A stretch of DNA of 64,000 nt from an uncultured Ferrovum sp. (GTDB lineage Bacteria; Pseudomonadota; Gammaproteobacteria; Burkholderiales; Ferrovaceae), in the NCBI GenBank assembly GCA_903867885.1, contig CAIPTD010000081.1, positions 1 to 64,000 of the forward strand, written 5' to 3'. Positions 28,455 through 36,957 of the stretch are shown here, piece by piece; within the stretch, counting starts at the first letter, position 1; each line of letters opens with the position of its first letter. Both the position numbers and the translations under genes were made by a program. The notes beneath the pieces are model-generated. The model was not told the DNA's origin, ran no database searches, and worked only from the letters and a program-made list of their open reading frames with translations.

Positions 28455-30212
28455 ATGTCCTTGTTTACGTCTTTATTCAAGCATGGCTTTAAACCTGACC
28501 GGGCTCTGGTTTTAGCTTGTGTTGCCGTTTTTGGTTTTACACCTCGTTTTTCCTGTGCTGATTCAGAGCTCCTCCCGAATCATTCCCTGGCGCATCGTTA
28601 TCCAGCCATAGTTAGTGTTTCACAGCCGCAGGCAGCAGAGGCGGGCGCCGATATACTCCGTCATGGTGGTGATGCCATCGATGCCGCGATGGCCATTCAA
28701 TATGCGCTGGGTGTCACCGAACCGCAATCGTCTGGGATCGGCGGAGGGTCATTTATTCTCGTTTGGCGCGCGCAGGATCACAGCGCCTGGTTTATTGATG
28801 GTCGTGAGGCTGCACCCATGGCTACCACTCCAGATCAATTTGAAAAACTCACCTTTGATCAGGCCTCAATGACTGGCCTCTCTGTTGGGGTGCCAGGAAC
28901 GGTTGCAGCTTTTCAGGTGGCGCATACCCGTTGGGGAAATTTACCCTTTAGTGAAGATCTACAACCTGCCATCGTATTAGCGGATCAAGGTTTTCCTCTC
29001 GGAAAATACGTTTCTAAAATGCTGGCAGATAAAAAATTTCAACCTCGATTGAATGAAGCAGCACGAGCAGTATTCATGCCAGAGGGCCGTCCTATTGAAG
29101 CCGGTGAAATCCTTGTTCAGAAAGATCTGGCACGAACCTTAAAACTGCTCGCTGATAATCCGGCACAGTTTTATCGCGGAGAAATTGCGCAGGCGATTAT
29201 TGAGGCGCAGCAGCCCTCTCGGGTTGGGCCTGGCGGCGAAGGACGCATGCAAATACAAGATTTACTGCGCTATGAAGTCAGGGTTCGCAAACCGCTAGAA
29301 GGCCAATATCGAGGCTACAAAGTCCTCACCGTGCCCTCTCCTTCTGCAGGTGGAACAACATTATTAGAAACTTTGGGCATGCTAGAGCGCTTTCCTTTAA
29401 GCGATCAAAAAGCCGGATATGGAGAGGTCAGCCCCCGGACATGGCATACGCTGATTGAAGCATTGCGCTTAGCCTCAGCAGATCGACTACGCTACTTAGG
29501 GGATGATAAACAATCAGTGCTGCCAACTGAAAAGCTGGTTTCTGGGACCTATGTTAAATCGCGTGCTGCCTTGATTACGGATCAAGTATTAAAAGAAGTG
29601 AGCTACGATTCTTTCGAACAAGAAAAGGGCCGCAATACAACCCATTTCAGTGTGGTTGATCATGAGGGAAATATTGTTCTGGTGACCAGCACCATTGACT
29701 ATATTTGGGGTACCGGCATGATGGTTCCGGGGTGGGGATTTTTTTTGAACAATGAGTTGACGGACTTTAATTTAAAGCCTGAAGGCCCCAAGCTGGGAAT
29801 GGAGCTGGCTCCCAATGACGCAGCCCCCGGTCGTCGGCCTCGCTCGAGCATGGCTCCCACTTTATTGCTGAAAAACGATCTGCCCTTTGAGGGCTTGGGT
29901 TCACCGGGAAGTGCCAGCATCATTAGTACCGTCTTGCAGACTATTGTACGCACGGTAGATTTTGCTCAGCCTCTAAAGAGCGCAGTTGAAGCGCCGCGTT
30001 TTGCACAGACCTCGCCGCGAGACGAGCCCAGTTTTGAGCCGGGTTGGCATTCTGATGTACTGGATGGCTTAAGCAAGGTAGGTCACTCCCTCAAGTATGA
30101 GGGGCGTGGAATGGGCTCTGTGCAAGGATTGGAATGGTCACCAAAGGGACAGCCCCATGGCGTTGCAGACTCACGAAGAGACGGCACGGTGATTGAGGTT
30201 GCGGTTCAATAA
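28455..30212 (+). CDS. ggt: Gamma-glutamyltransferase
   Basis: Periplasmic N-terminal nucleophile hydrolase of 585 aa with a signal peptide (about 1-35). It cleaves glutathione and other gamma-glutamyl compounds after self-processing. The processing site and nucleophile are Thr395 in NTTHFSVVD. GIGGGSF (about 95-101) and the C-terminal EAPRFAQ segment are family features. The GSPGG oxyanion motif of classical enzymes reads GSPGS here (around residue 481). Preceded by the MxaD-like gene, 24 bases away; convergent with the HisA-like gene. Confidence 0.93.
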   Translation: MSLFTSLFKHGFKPDRALVLACVAVFGFTPRFSCADSELLPNHSLAHRYPAIVSVSQPQAAEAGADILRHGGDAIDAAMAIQYALGVTEPQSSGIGGGSFILVWRAQDHSAWFIDGREAAPMATTPDQFEKLTFDQASMTGLSVGVPGTVAAFQVAHTRWGNLPFSEDLQPAIVLADQGFPLGKYVSKMLADKKFQPRLNEAARAVFMPEGRPIEAGEILVQKDLARTLKLLADNPAQFYRGEIAQAIIEAQQPSRVGPGGEGRMQIQDLLRYEVRVRKPLEGQYRGYKVLTVPSPSAGGTTLLETLGMLERFPLSDQKAGYGEVSPRTWHTLIEALRLASADRLRYLGDDKQSVLPTEKLVSGTYVKSRAALITDQVLKEVSYDSFEQEKGRNTTHFSVVDHEGNIVLVTSTIDYIWGTGMMVPGWGFFLNNELTDFNLKPEGPKLGMELAPNDAAPGRRPRSSMAPTLLLKNDLPFEGLGSPGSASIISTVLQTIVRTVDFAQPLKSAVEAPRFAQTSPRDEPSFEPGWHSDVLDGLSKVGHSLKYEGRGMGSVQGLEWSPKGQPHGVADSRRDGTVIEVAVQ

Positions 30213-30258
30213 TGATCTTTGGGGCTTTATTCCCATTTCATATTAGTCATCTATTCAA

Positions 30259-31044
30259 TTAAGGTTGGCTATGCAGTGCGCTTGCAACGAGCGCGCCAGC
30301 GACCCCTAATTGGCTCAGCTGCGATGCATGAAATTGGGCTACCCCTCCTGCTACAAAAACCTGAGTCGGCTTATCTAATTTACTGGCCTTGAGTAAGGCG
30401 GATTGGACTTGCTCAAAATCAGGCCCCGCTCCTACTCCTACTTTCGCCAAGCTCATCACAATCACTCGCTCGGGCCAATACTCAGGGTGGCTTAACCATC
30501 CAGCATCGCCGCGAAATCCCTCTGGACCAAAATCTAAAGACAACACAGAGTGTTGAGCTTGATTAGAGAGGTTCTCAAGGGCCTGCAATGTCTCTGTCCC
30601 TAATACCGGAAGCAAGGTCGAAAATCCCTCGCCCCTTTCTAAAACTGAACCTTGCAAATTCGATTCTGATGCGCCGGAAATGTTTTCTTTTTGACAATGT
30701 AACTGGATTGCGGATTGCCCACTCTCAAAACTTTCGAACCCCGCATCCAACCAAATCTCGATATCGCTAAAACGCGTAGCCAGTTGATTAATCAGTGGCC
30801 ATTGCGCCCGCTCATGCATGATGCCATCCAGATCCGCGATATAGGCTGTCTTAGCCTTGCTTCGATTCAGTAAGGCCTCTAGAACTTCTTCCGGATCGGA
30901 TCCTTGCACCAAAGGAGTTTGAATAGGTGCGTACAAATCCCGTTGTCCCGCGCGCGCATGCACCACCTGCCCGGATAAAAGATCGATCACGGGAATCACA
31001 GCTATAGGCCATTCATGCCCTTCGGCGGTAGGATGTGCAACCAT
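30259..31044 (-). CDS. HisA-like protein of the H4MPT gene set (COG1411 type)
   Basis: A (beta/alpha)8 barrel of 261 aa related to HisA (proFAR isomerase): IPVIDLLSGQVVHARAGQRD at its N-terminus, LDAGFE, LSLDFGPEGF and FVAGGV further on. Such HisA relatives travel with H4MPT-linked C1 genes and are thought to act in cofactor synthesis, but the reaction is not established to my knowledge. ATG 31044 has an excellent AGGAG five bases upstream, located inside the opposite gene. A GTG at 30999 is an alternative closer to the usual family start. Confidence 0.8.
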   Translation of the reverse strand: MVAHPTAEGHEWPIAVIPVIDLLSGQVVHARAGQRDLYAPIQTPLVQGSDPEEVLEALLNRSKAKTAYIADLDGIMHERAQWPLINQLATRFSDIEIWLDAGFESFESGQSAIQLHCQKENISGASESNLQGSVLERGEGFSTLLPVLGTETLQALENLSNQAQHSVLSLDFGPEGFRGDAGWLSHPEYWPERVIVMSLAKVGVGAGPDFEQVQSALLKASKLDKPTQVFVAGGVAQFHASQLSQLGVAGALVASALHSQP

Positions 31045-32008
31045 GAAACTCCTGATACTTGAATATGTAACGGCTGGCGGATTAGGGGATCCGGTTGGAT
31101 CCCCACTTCTTGAGGAAGCTGATGCGATGGCACTCGCCTTAGCTCGCGATTTTAGCGAGTTATCGGAGTACACGGTCTCATTACTTCGCTACCCACATCT
31201 AGTGCTGCCTCCTTCAAGCCCCATTCACATCCTTCCCTCAACAGGCGTGTTGGGCGAATGGGAGCAGGCCTTGTTAGCGCATGACCAAGTCCTCATCGTA
31301 GCGCCTGAAACGGATTCAATACTTTTGAATTGGTGCGCGCGCGCAGACAAAATAGGAATCAAAAGATTGGGTGCCAGCCTAGCAGCACTGACCATCGCAA
31401 GCGATAAATGGCAGACTGCACAGCATTTGCAACATCACTCTATTGCTCATGTCCCAACGTATCGACTCGATACTTCTGTTCCATGGTATGACCATGATGG
31501 TGCATGGGTACTCAAACCCTGCGATGGATGTGGTTGTGATGGCGTTCAACGTTTTATATCTTCAGAACAAGCCCAACAAGCGATTACACAATTACCCTCT
31601 ACGCATTTGAGCCATTGGATCGCGCAACCATGGTTAGCAGGCCAAGCAGCAAGCCTCACCCTTCTAGGAAGTTCTCAAGGCGCTCAATTGCTGAGCATCA
31701 ATGAGCAAGTATTGAGTATTTCAGCAGAGGGTTATGTTTACTTAGAAACAGTTCATACCGGATCGATTAAGCAAGATTTTTCGCTTTTTGAAAACCTCAC
31801 CCAATCCATACATAATGCAATTCCTGGATTACATGGGGTATACGGAATTGATATCCTCATCCAAGATCACCTACTTACCGTTGTTGAAATCAATCCTCGT
31901 GTCACCAGCGCCTATCCTGGACTAAGAGTCGCATTGGGCACAAACCCCGCTACACTGTGGGTTCAGAGTCTGGGCTTTCCTATACCAACTTCAAACTCAT
32001 CTTTTTAA
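31043..32008 (+). CDS. ATP-grasp protein of the H4MPT gene set (COG1821 type)
   Basis: 321 aa, ATP-grasp fold: a pre-ATP domain starting MKLLILEYVTAGGLGDPV, a glycine loop WVLKPCDGCGCDGVQRF (about 156-172) and a metal-binding VVEINPRVTSAYPG near residue 281. Likely an ATP-dependent ligase in methanopterin or methanofuran-analogue synthesis (inference from context). Its ATG overlaps the divergent HisA-like start codon (CATG at 31042-31045); TAGGA at 31029-31033 is the ribosome binding site. Confidence 0.82.
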   Translation: MKLLILEYVTAGGLGDPVGSPLLEEADAMALALARDFSELSEYTVSLLRYPHLVLPPSSPIHILPSTGVLGEWEQALLAHDQVLIVAPETDSILLNWCARADKIGIKRLGASLAALTIASDKWQTAQHLQHHSIAHVPTYRLDTSVPWYDHDGAWVLKPCDGCGCDGVQRFISSEQAQQAITQLPSTHLSHWIAQPWLAGQAASLTLLGSSQGAQLLSINEQVLSISAEGYVYLETVHTGSIKQDFSLFENLTQSIHNAIPGLHGVYGIDILIQDHLLTVVEINPRVTSAYPGLRVALGTNPATLWVQSLGFPIPTSNSSF

Positions 32009-32059
32009 ACCATTCCATTTTTTTCACTGCATAGACTGACTATTTCAGCAATCTTTAAC

Positions 32060-33253
32060 ATGCAAACCTCATCCGCCCGCCAAGATTCTATATTTCCTTT
32101 TACTTTGGGCTGGGATATCGGCGGGGCGCATTTAAAAATTGCTGTACTGAATCAAACGGGACAACTCATTGGTGTAGAGCAATATCCCTGTGCGCTCTGG
32201 AGGGGAATAGATCAACTCACGCCCTTAATCACACAAATACTCAACAAGTGGACTCCCGTCGCGCAGCATGCCGTCACGATGAGCGGCGAGATGGTCGATC
32301 TTTTTACTGATCGCATCTCAGGCGTCAAAACCTTACTGCACACCTTTGCAAAACACGTCGGTGAGATTCCTGTTCAGGTGTTCTGTGCGAAGCACGGATT
32401 TATTTCTTTGAAGGAGCTTGAAGGGTATGAAGCAGACATTGCTTCAGCTAATTGGCTGGCCTCAGCAACTTGGGCTGCGCAACATTTTGAATACGGAATC
32501 TTTCTTGATATTGGCAGCACCACAACCGATGTATTGTATTTTGAAGGTGGACGGCCTGCTCCTACTTCGATTGGCGATGCCGATCGACTGATCAGCGAGG
32601 AACTGGTTTATACCGGTGTTACACGTACCCCTTTGATGGCCTTGGCGCAGCGCATTACTTGGCGTGGTGAAACGCGTGGGGTGATGGCTGAACTCTTCGC
32701 CACCACGGCAGATGTATATCGCATTCTGGGAACATTGCCTGACGATGCCGACCAACATGATGCGGTTGATGGTGGGGAGAAAACGCGCTCTGCCAGTATT
32801 TCGCGGATGGCGAGAATGATAGGGCTGGATGGACATGAGTATGAGGATGCTGCATGGTTAGAACTCGCAGGAATTTGGCAGTCAATTCAGCAAGCGCACA
32901 TTCAAGCAGCTTTACATCGCGTTCAGCAAAGGCTGCTGACCTCACCCACCGTCTCTGTCCATGACGCCTCAGCTTACCCTTCGCCTTCTCTTTCCTTTGC
33001 TTCATCAGCAGGTATATCTGCACCTACTTCAAAAAATAGCCAGCTCATTCCACTTGTCATGGCAGGTGTGGGGCGTTTCCTGGTCAGCGGCTTGATGAAT
33101 CATGAAAGTGCTCCAACAGATTTCATCACAGTTGAATTTGGCGCATTGGGAAACCTGATCCATCCAGATCATCACAATCCTATGCTTGCGGACTATGCCA
33201 GTCGATGTGCTCCTGCCGTTGCAGTTGCTGCACTCTTATTCAGACCCAAATAA
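32060..33253 (+). CDS. H4MPT-linked C1 pathway protein, hydantoinase/ASKHA-like (COG1548 type)
   Basis: 397 aa with two actin-like ATPase signatures: GWDIGGAHLKIAV (about 18-30) and DIGSTTTDVLYF (about 150-161). This is the family annotated as probable H4MPT-linked C1 transfer pathway protein; homologues exist in methanogens. The biochemical step is not firmly known to me. It follows the ATP-grasp gene by 51 bases on the same strand and ends at a shared terminator with fae. Confidence 0.88.
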   Translation: MQTSSARQDSIFPFTLGWDIGGAHLKIAVLNQTGQLIGVEQYPCALWRGIDQLTPLITQILNKWTPVAQHAVTMSGEMVDLFTDRISGVKTLLHTFAKHVGEIPVQVFCAKHGFISLKELEGYEADIASANWLASATWAAQHFEYGIFLDIGSTTTDVLYFEGGRPAPTSIGDADRLISEELVYTGVTRTPLMALAQRITWRGETRGVMAELFATTADVYRILGTLPDDADQHDAVDGGEKTRSASISRMARMIGLDGHEYEDAAWLELAGIWQSIQQAHIQAALHRVQQRLLTSPTVSVHDASAYPSPSLSFASSAGISAPTSKNSQLIPLVMAGVGRFLVSGLMNHESAPTDFITVEFGALGNLIHPDHHNPMLADYASRCAPAVAVAALLFRPK

Positions 33254-33282
33254 AAAAAACCCCGCCGAAGCGGGGTTTTTTT
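33252..33282. terminator. Bidirectional terminator between COG1548-type gene and fae
   Basis: A-run, CCCCGC (33260-33265), loop CGAA, GCGGGG (33270-33275), T-run of seven. Symmetric A and T tracts serve both converging genes. Confidence 0.95.
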
Positions 33283-33306
33283 AATGAACCCGAAGAAACT
33301 CGGAGA

Positions 33307-33816
33307 TCAGTGTGCTGCAAAGGGGTGAGCAGTGGTGCCTTTCTTTGCAACAACATCAGCTGCAGTGGGCAGACCAGCAACAGCGCGCTGGATTGACTCA
33401 CGAGTAGCTTTGTAGTTGTAGTCCTGGATCTTAGCGTCGTCAGCTGCTTCCCAGTGAATGAATACACCAACGCAGATGAAGATGTCGTTGGCTTCAGCCA
33501 AAGGAATGGTGCCATCTTCAACGCTGTCAGCAACAGCCATTGCAACGCCACGCTGTGCGGGGCCAAACATCTGAACAGCTTGCTTAGCGCCTTTGATCGT
33601 GACTTTGTTGAACATCACGGTGTTGGGCTTAACAGGCAGGTTAGGAGCAACAACAGCTAGCAAGGAGGTGAAGCCATCCTTATTGTTGACCAATGCGTTG
33701 CAGAATGCTGACTCAGCGGCAGAACCGCGTGGGCCTAGGATCAAGTCAATGTGAGCAACTTCGTTGCCATCACCAACCAGGGACTCACCAACCATTACAT
33801 GATTAATCTTTGACAT
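33307..33816 (-). CDS. fae: Formaldehyde-activating enzyme
   Basis: Condenses formaldehyde with tetrahydromethanopterin to methylene-H4MPT in the cytoplasm; the entry point of the pathway. 169 aa, normal length, with the highly conserved [17 protein letters not shown] segment; His22 lies in the position of the catalytic histidine. It is last in the minus-strand H4MPT unit and is preceded by a 139-base gap, so it may also have its own promoter, which would fit the high expression usual for Fae. GGAG lies eight bases before ATG. Confidence 0.97.
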   Translation of the reverse strand: MSKINHVMVGESLVGDGNEVAHIDLILGPRGSAAESAFCNALVNNKDGFTSLLAVVAPNLPVKPNTVMFNKVTIKGAKQAVQMFGPAQRGVAMAVADSVEDGTIPLAEANDIFICVGVFIHWEAADDAKIQDYNYKATRESIQRAVAGLPTAADVVAKKGTTAHPFAAH

Positions 33817-33955
33817 GTTTCCATCTCCATTAACAGACTTCTTATTTAAACTTGTGGGGAGAGCCCACTTCTCTTTTTCAGCAAATCCCTTTCGGGCCCC
33901 GCCAAAAACCTAGGCTAATCTCTTTCAAGACCAGCAATATCAGAAGGCTCGACGG

Positions 33956-34828
33956 CTAATGCCGCGTGCCATTATAACTGTTTGCATCGACTAATCGCAT
34001 TATCAAAATGCTTGCTACAACTAAATCTGCACTCGTTCCTGGGTTTATTTTGTTTTCACGCCAGCGACGATGAATTTGTAACAAATCTGGCCAGACTTCT
34101 GCTGCGTTGCCGCAAATTTCCCACTGTTCCAATACATGTCGTGCTTCATCTTGAGTCGCTTGTGCTACTGCCAATCCATGACGTCGTGATACATGCGTAT
34201 CTGGTTGATTTGCAACAAAATCAAGGTAACAGCGGGTAATAGCCCACAATTCTGCCTCGCCTTTTTCTTTGGAGCGCATTAAAGACTGAACCCCCATCCC
34301 AAACACCCCAGAATAATCTTGCGTATATTCTTGTGCGATCTGATCCCTGTTTGCCGCTAATCGCATGACTTCAAATAAGTTAATACTAGGCTCACACTGA
34401 ACGTCTTGCTCTTTACTCGCGCCCAAACCGCCGGGCGCAGCTAAGCGAATGGCGCGATAACAGGCCTGCGCATCTTCTATAGACAGTTCAGTTAATTCCA
34501 TATGCAATGCTTTTTGTAGCGAATCTAGAGTGAGATCCTCTCTCAGTCGTTCGAGCGCCCTCAACACAGGTGCAAACAGCAACACAATACCCAGATTCGT
34601 ATTACAAGAGACCACGCGGTGTGTCGCCTCTACAGAAAATTCTATCCTCTGGCCTACTGAGTAAGCTGATTGGGTGATAGGAGAAATGATGGCCTCCGCG
34701 CTTTTCACAAAGTCTGTAGCATTCATATCATGCATCGGAAACCCAATACTCACATTGCCAGGCTTAAATGCCCGTATATCCTGTGTACAGGCATCCATTA
34801 CAGCGGTTTGTAAGCGCGATTGATCCAT
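33956..34828 (-). CDS. CitG/MdcB-like triphosphoribosyl-dephospho-CoA synthase family protein
   Basis: 290 aa, CitG family: KPGNVS near residue 23, GGLGASKEQDV and the HVSRRHG and INPGTSADLVVASI motifs. Classical members build the prosthetic group precursor of citrate lyase or malonate decarboxylase from dephospho-CoA and ATP. No lyase genes are present; members of this family occur regularly in H4MPT islands, so a role in forming a ribosyl linkage of H4MPT or the methanofuran analogue is likely (inference). It overlaps the RimK-like stop by one base (TAATG). Confidence 0.85.
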   Translation of the reverse strand: MDQSRLQTAVMDACTQDIRAFKPGNVSIGFPMHDMNATDFVKSAEAIISPITQSAYSVGQRIEFSVEATHRVVSCNTNLGIVLLFAPVLRALERLREDLTLDSLQKALHMELTELSIEDAQACYRAIRLAAPGGLGASKEQDVQCEPSINLFEVMRLAANRDQIAQEYTQDYSGVFGMGVQSLMRSKEKGEAELWAITRCYLDFVANQPDTHVSRRHGLAVAQATQDEARHVLEQWEICGNAAEVWPDLLQIHRRWRENKINPGTSADLVVASILIMRLVDANSYNGTRH

Positions 34829-35802
34829 TAGTGCAGCGTCTCCTCAGAGGAGCGATGATCAGATGGATAGAGTTGAGAAGCAAGCGGATGCCGTAAAGTA
34901 GCGGCGGGCATCACACAGCGATTGAGAAAATCAGCGATGAGACGGTCGGCAATACGATGAGGCGTGACGGATTGCAAGCCATACCAAGCCGGAACGCTAT
35001 TGACTTCTAAGATTTGAAGATGGCCGTCTTGCCCGCGAATCAGGTCTACGCCGGCATAGTCCATTTCAAGTACCTCAACTGCGCGCTCTGCAAGGAGTTC
35101 TAAATCACCTGTTGGAATGATTGATTCACAGCGAGCACCTTGTGCGACGTTGTTTATCCAGTCTTTTCCATAACGCGCCATGGCGCAATCTACCTTACCA
35201 CCAACCACAAAAACTCTGAAATCGCAGCTAATACCATTCCAGCTTGGAACAAAACGTTGTAGGTAAGCTACGCCCTTAAATACTTCAAGATCAGGCATGC
35301 TGTCTTGAGGATTGAGTTTGATGATGCCCTCACCCTGAGATCCAAAGAGAGGTTTGCATACCATGGTGTGACCTGCCGCCCACTCAAGCATCAAAATTGA
35401 TTTTATAGCCTCTGGGGTTTCGCATACCCAAGTAGGTGGAGTGGGTAAACCCGCACGATGTAAGAGCAAACTGGTCATCCCCTTATCAACGGTTCGCTCG
35501 ATAGCTTTGGCATCGTTGTAAACGGGAACGCCGCTTTCGCGGAGAGCATGCAAGATATCCAGCCTTAAGATCACCTGTTCTAAGGAACCGCCTGGAACCC
35601 CACGAACAAACACCCCATCAGGTAATTCTGTTCCAAACTCGCCTAGATAGAGTCCCTCAGAGTGGTTAAGGTCAATGCGGCAATCTTGCAAACGCAGATA
35701 GCGTGCATCTATCCCGTAGGCCAACATAGACTTCAACAATTGCCGTCCATGCCAACCCGGGTCGTCGGTGACCACTGCAATCCGCAAGGGCGCAATACTC
35801 AA
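34828..35802 (-). CDS. RimK-like ATP-grasp ligase
   Basis: 324 aa, ATP-grasp of the RimK/glutamate ligase type: MVCKPLFGSQGEGI glycine loop (about 160-173), RVFVVGGKV and VDLIRGQDGHLQILEVNSVPAWYG near residues 250-275. Related archaeal ligases add glutamate to H4MPT. Here addition of glutamate to H4MPT or to the polyglutamate tail of the methanofuran analogue is a reasonable guess. Five bases after mch; overlaps the CitG-like gene. Confidence 0.86.
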   Translation of the reverse strand: MSIAPLRIAVVTDDPGWHGRQLLKSMLAYGIDARYLRLQDCRIDLNHSEGLYLGEFGTELPDGVFVRGVPGGSLEQVILRLDILHALRESGVPVYNDAKAIERTVDKGMTSLLLHRAGLPTPPTWVCETPEAIKSILMLEWAAGHTMVCKPLFGSQGEGIIKLNPQDSMPDLEVFKGVAYLQRFVPSWNGISCDFRVFVVGGKVDCAMARYGKDWINNVAQGARCESIIPTGDLELLAERAVEVLEMDYAGVDLIRGQDGHLQILEVNSVPAWYGLQSVTPHRIADRLIADFLNRCVMPAATLRHPLASQLYPSDHRSSEETLH

Positions 35803-35807
35803 GGCAC

Positions 35808-36827
35808 TCAGCTCCCAGTTCCAAAAGATTGGTAGAGCAGGGCTTCATTGATTTGCCCACCATGAAAGCTATGGCCTGTATCGAGGTTGCTTACGGTCAC
35901 CGCTGCAGGGGCAAACAACATGGGATCGATTTGGTAGAAGTCATATTTGTAGTCTTTGAAGACTTGGCCAAAGGGTTTGCCGTAGTCATTGGAATTAGAA
36001 CTTGGCAGGTGCTTTGCTAAATTCTTTGCGGCTTCATCGCTTCCCTTTACATAAAGCTGAATTTCGCCGCCATAGAGAATCGCATCGTTTGTTCTGCCCA
36101 TACCCGTTAGGAAATCTACGCCTGGTGGGGGGAGGGGAGCCGTGCCGCGACCATCGATGATGTGGCTTAAATTGAAGCCCAGCGCATGAGCTTTATGCAT
36201 CGCCACTTCTAACACGCGAGCCACCACTTGAAGGTTACCGGCCAAACTGCGCGTGGGGGTGAGGATAAAGACCAATTGTTCTGGATCAAGTTGGGTGTCG
36301 CGTGCCACTTTTGCAATCACTTCGGCGGGGGGGTGACGATCTACTTCCAGCACTAAGGTGGTTCTATCAAGGGCAGTATCGGTATAGCCTAGCTCTGCAA
36401 AGAGTGGCTCTTTGAGGGCGATGCTGCGAGCGGGCCCCGATCCTAAAGCATGAAAAGCCTCTTTCCCTTCTCCTGCGGATAGGCTCCATCCTGCATATTG
36501 ACTTCCCAGGCATGCAAGTATTGGTTCAAAACTCCCTACTGAAAGACGCAGGCGGCTGGGACCGCAGCTAGGTTCGATATCAACGGTACCTAGTCCACCC
36601 ATGCAAATTTCTGCGATTAATCTTCCGGCTTCTAGCCCCCCTGGGGCTTCAATACCCGCGTCAACAATAGTAGAACCTTCTGGTGATTGGCTGACTTTTA
36701 CGCGCAGCAGATCAGCTTCTTCGATCAAACTGTCTACTAGGGATGCAACGTGTTCTTGAATGCTTAAAGGATGATTGGCGTAATGACTGGCGTGAGGGGC
36801 TGAAGTCGTGCTGTGATCTTGGCTCAT
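35808..36827 (-). CDS. mch: Methenyl-H4MPT cyclohydrolase
   Basis: Hydrolyses methenyl-H4MPT to N5-formyl-H4MPT. 339 aa with the family segments VDAGIEAPGGLEAGR, IEPSCGPSRLRL and the GRTNDAILYGGE region. I choose ATG 36827 (AGGA seven bases upstream) instead of a start 29 codons earlier, which adds a segment without family features. A 130-base gap with two hairpins separates it from the upstream ATP-grasp gene. Confidence 0.96.
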   Translation of the reverse strand: MSQDHSTTSAPHASHYANHPLSIQEHVASLVDSLIEEADLLRVKVSQSPEGSTIVDAGIEAPGGLEAGRLIAEICMGGLGTVDIEPSCGPSRLRLSVGSFEPILACLGSQYAGWSLSAGEGKEAFHALGSGPARSIALKEPLFAELGYTDTALDRTTLVLEVDRHPPAEVIAKVARDTQLDPEQLVFILTPTRSLAGNLQVVARVLEVAMHKAHALGFNLSHIIDGRGTAPLPPPGVDFLTGMGRTNDAILYGGEIQLYVKGSDEAAKNLAKHLPSSNSNDYGKPFGQVFKDYKYDFYQIDPMLFAPAAVTVSNLDTGHSFHGGQINEALLYQSFGTGS

Positions 36828-36915
36828 TATGTTTTCCTTTGTATGTGGCGCCCCATTTCTTATGGATGCACGCATACCACATGGCATCTCGAATTCATTG
36901 GGACTGATAGGCACC

Positions 36916-36936
36916 AGATGTTCAAGATGAACATCT
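36916..36936. repeat. Perfect 8-bp dyad upstream of mch
   Basis: AGATGTTC (36916-36923), five-base spacer, GAACATCT (36929-36936). A second short hairpin CCGGC/GCCGG lies at 36941-36955 directly after the ATP-grasp stop. Together they could be an operator, an mRNA processing site or a weak attenuator in the operon; no T-run follows. Confidence 0.6.
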
Positions 36937-36957
36937 CGTTCCGGCCTTTCGCCGGGC

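Noticed and set aside
33854-33869. GTGGG/CCCAC mini hairpin upstream of fae as a riboswitch or attenuator
   Set aside because: Five-base stem with no T-run or conserved aptamer-like structure; too weak to claim.
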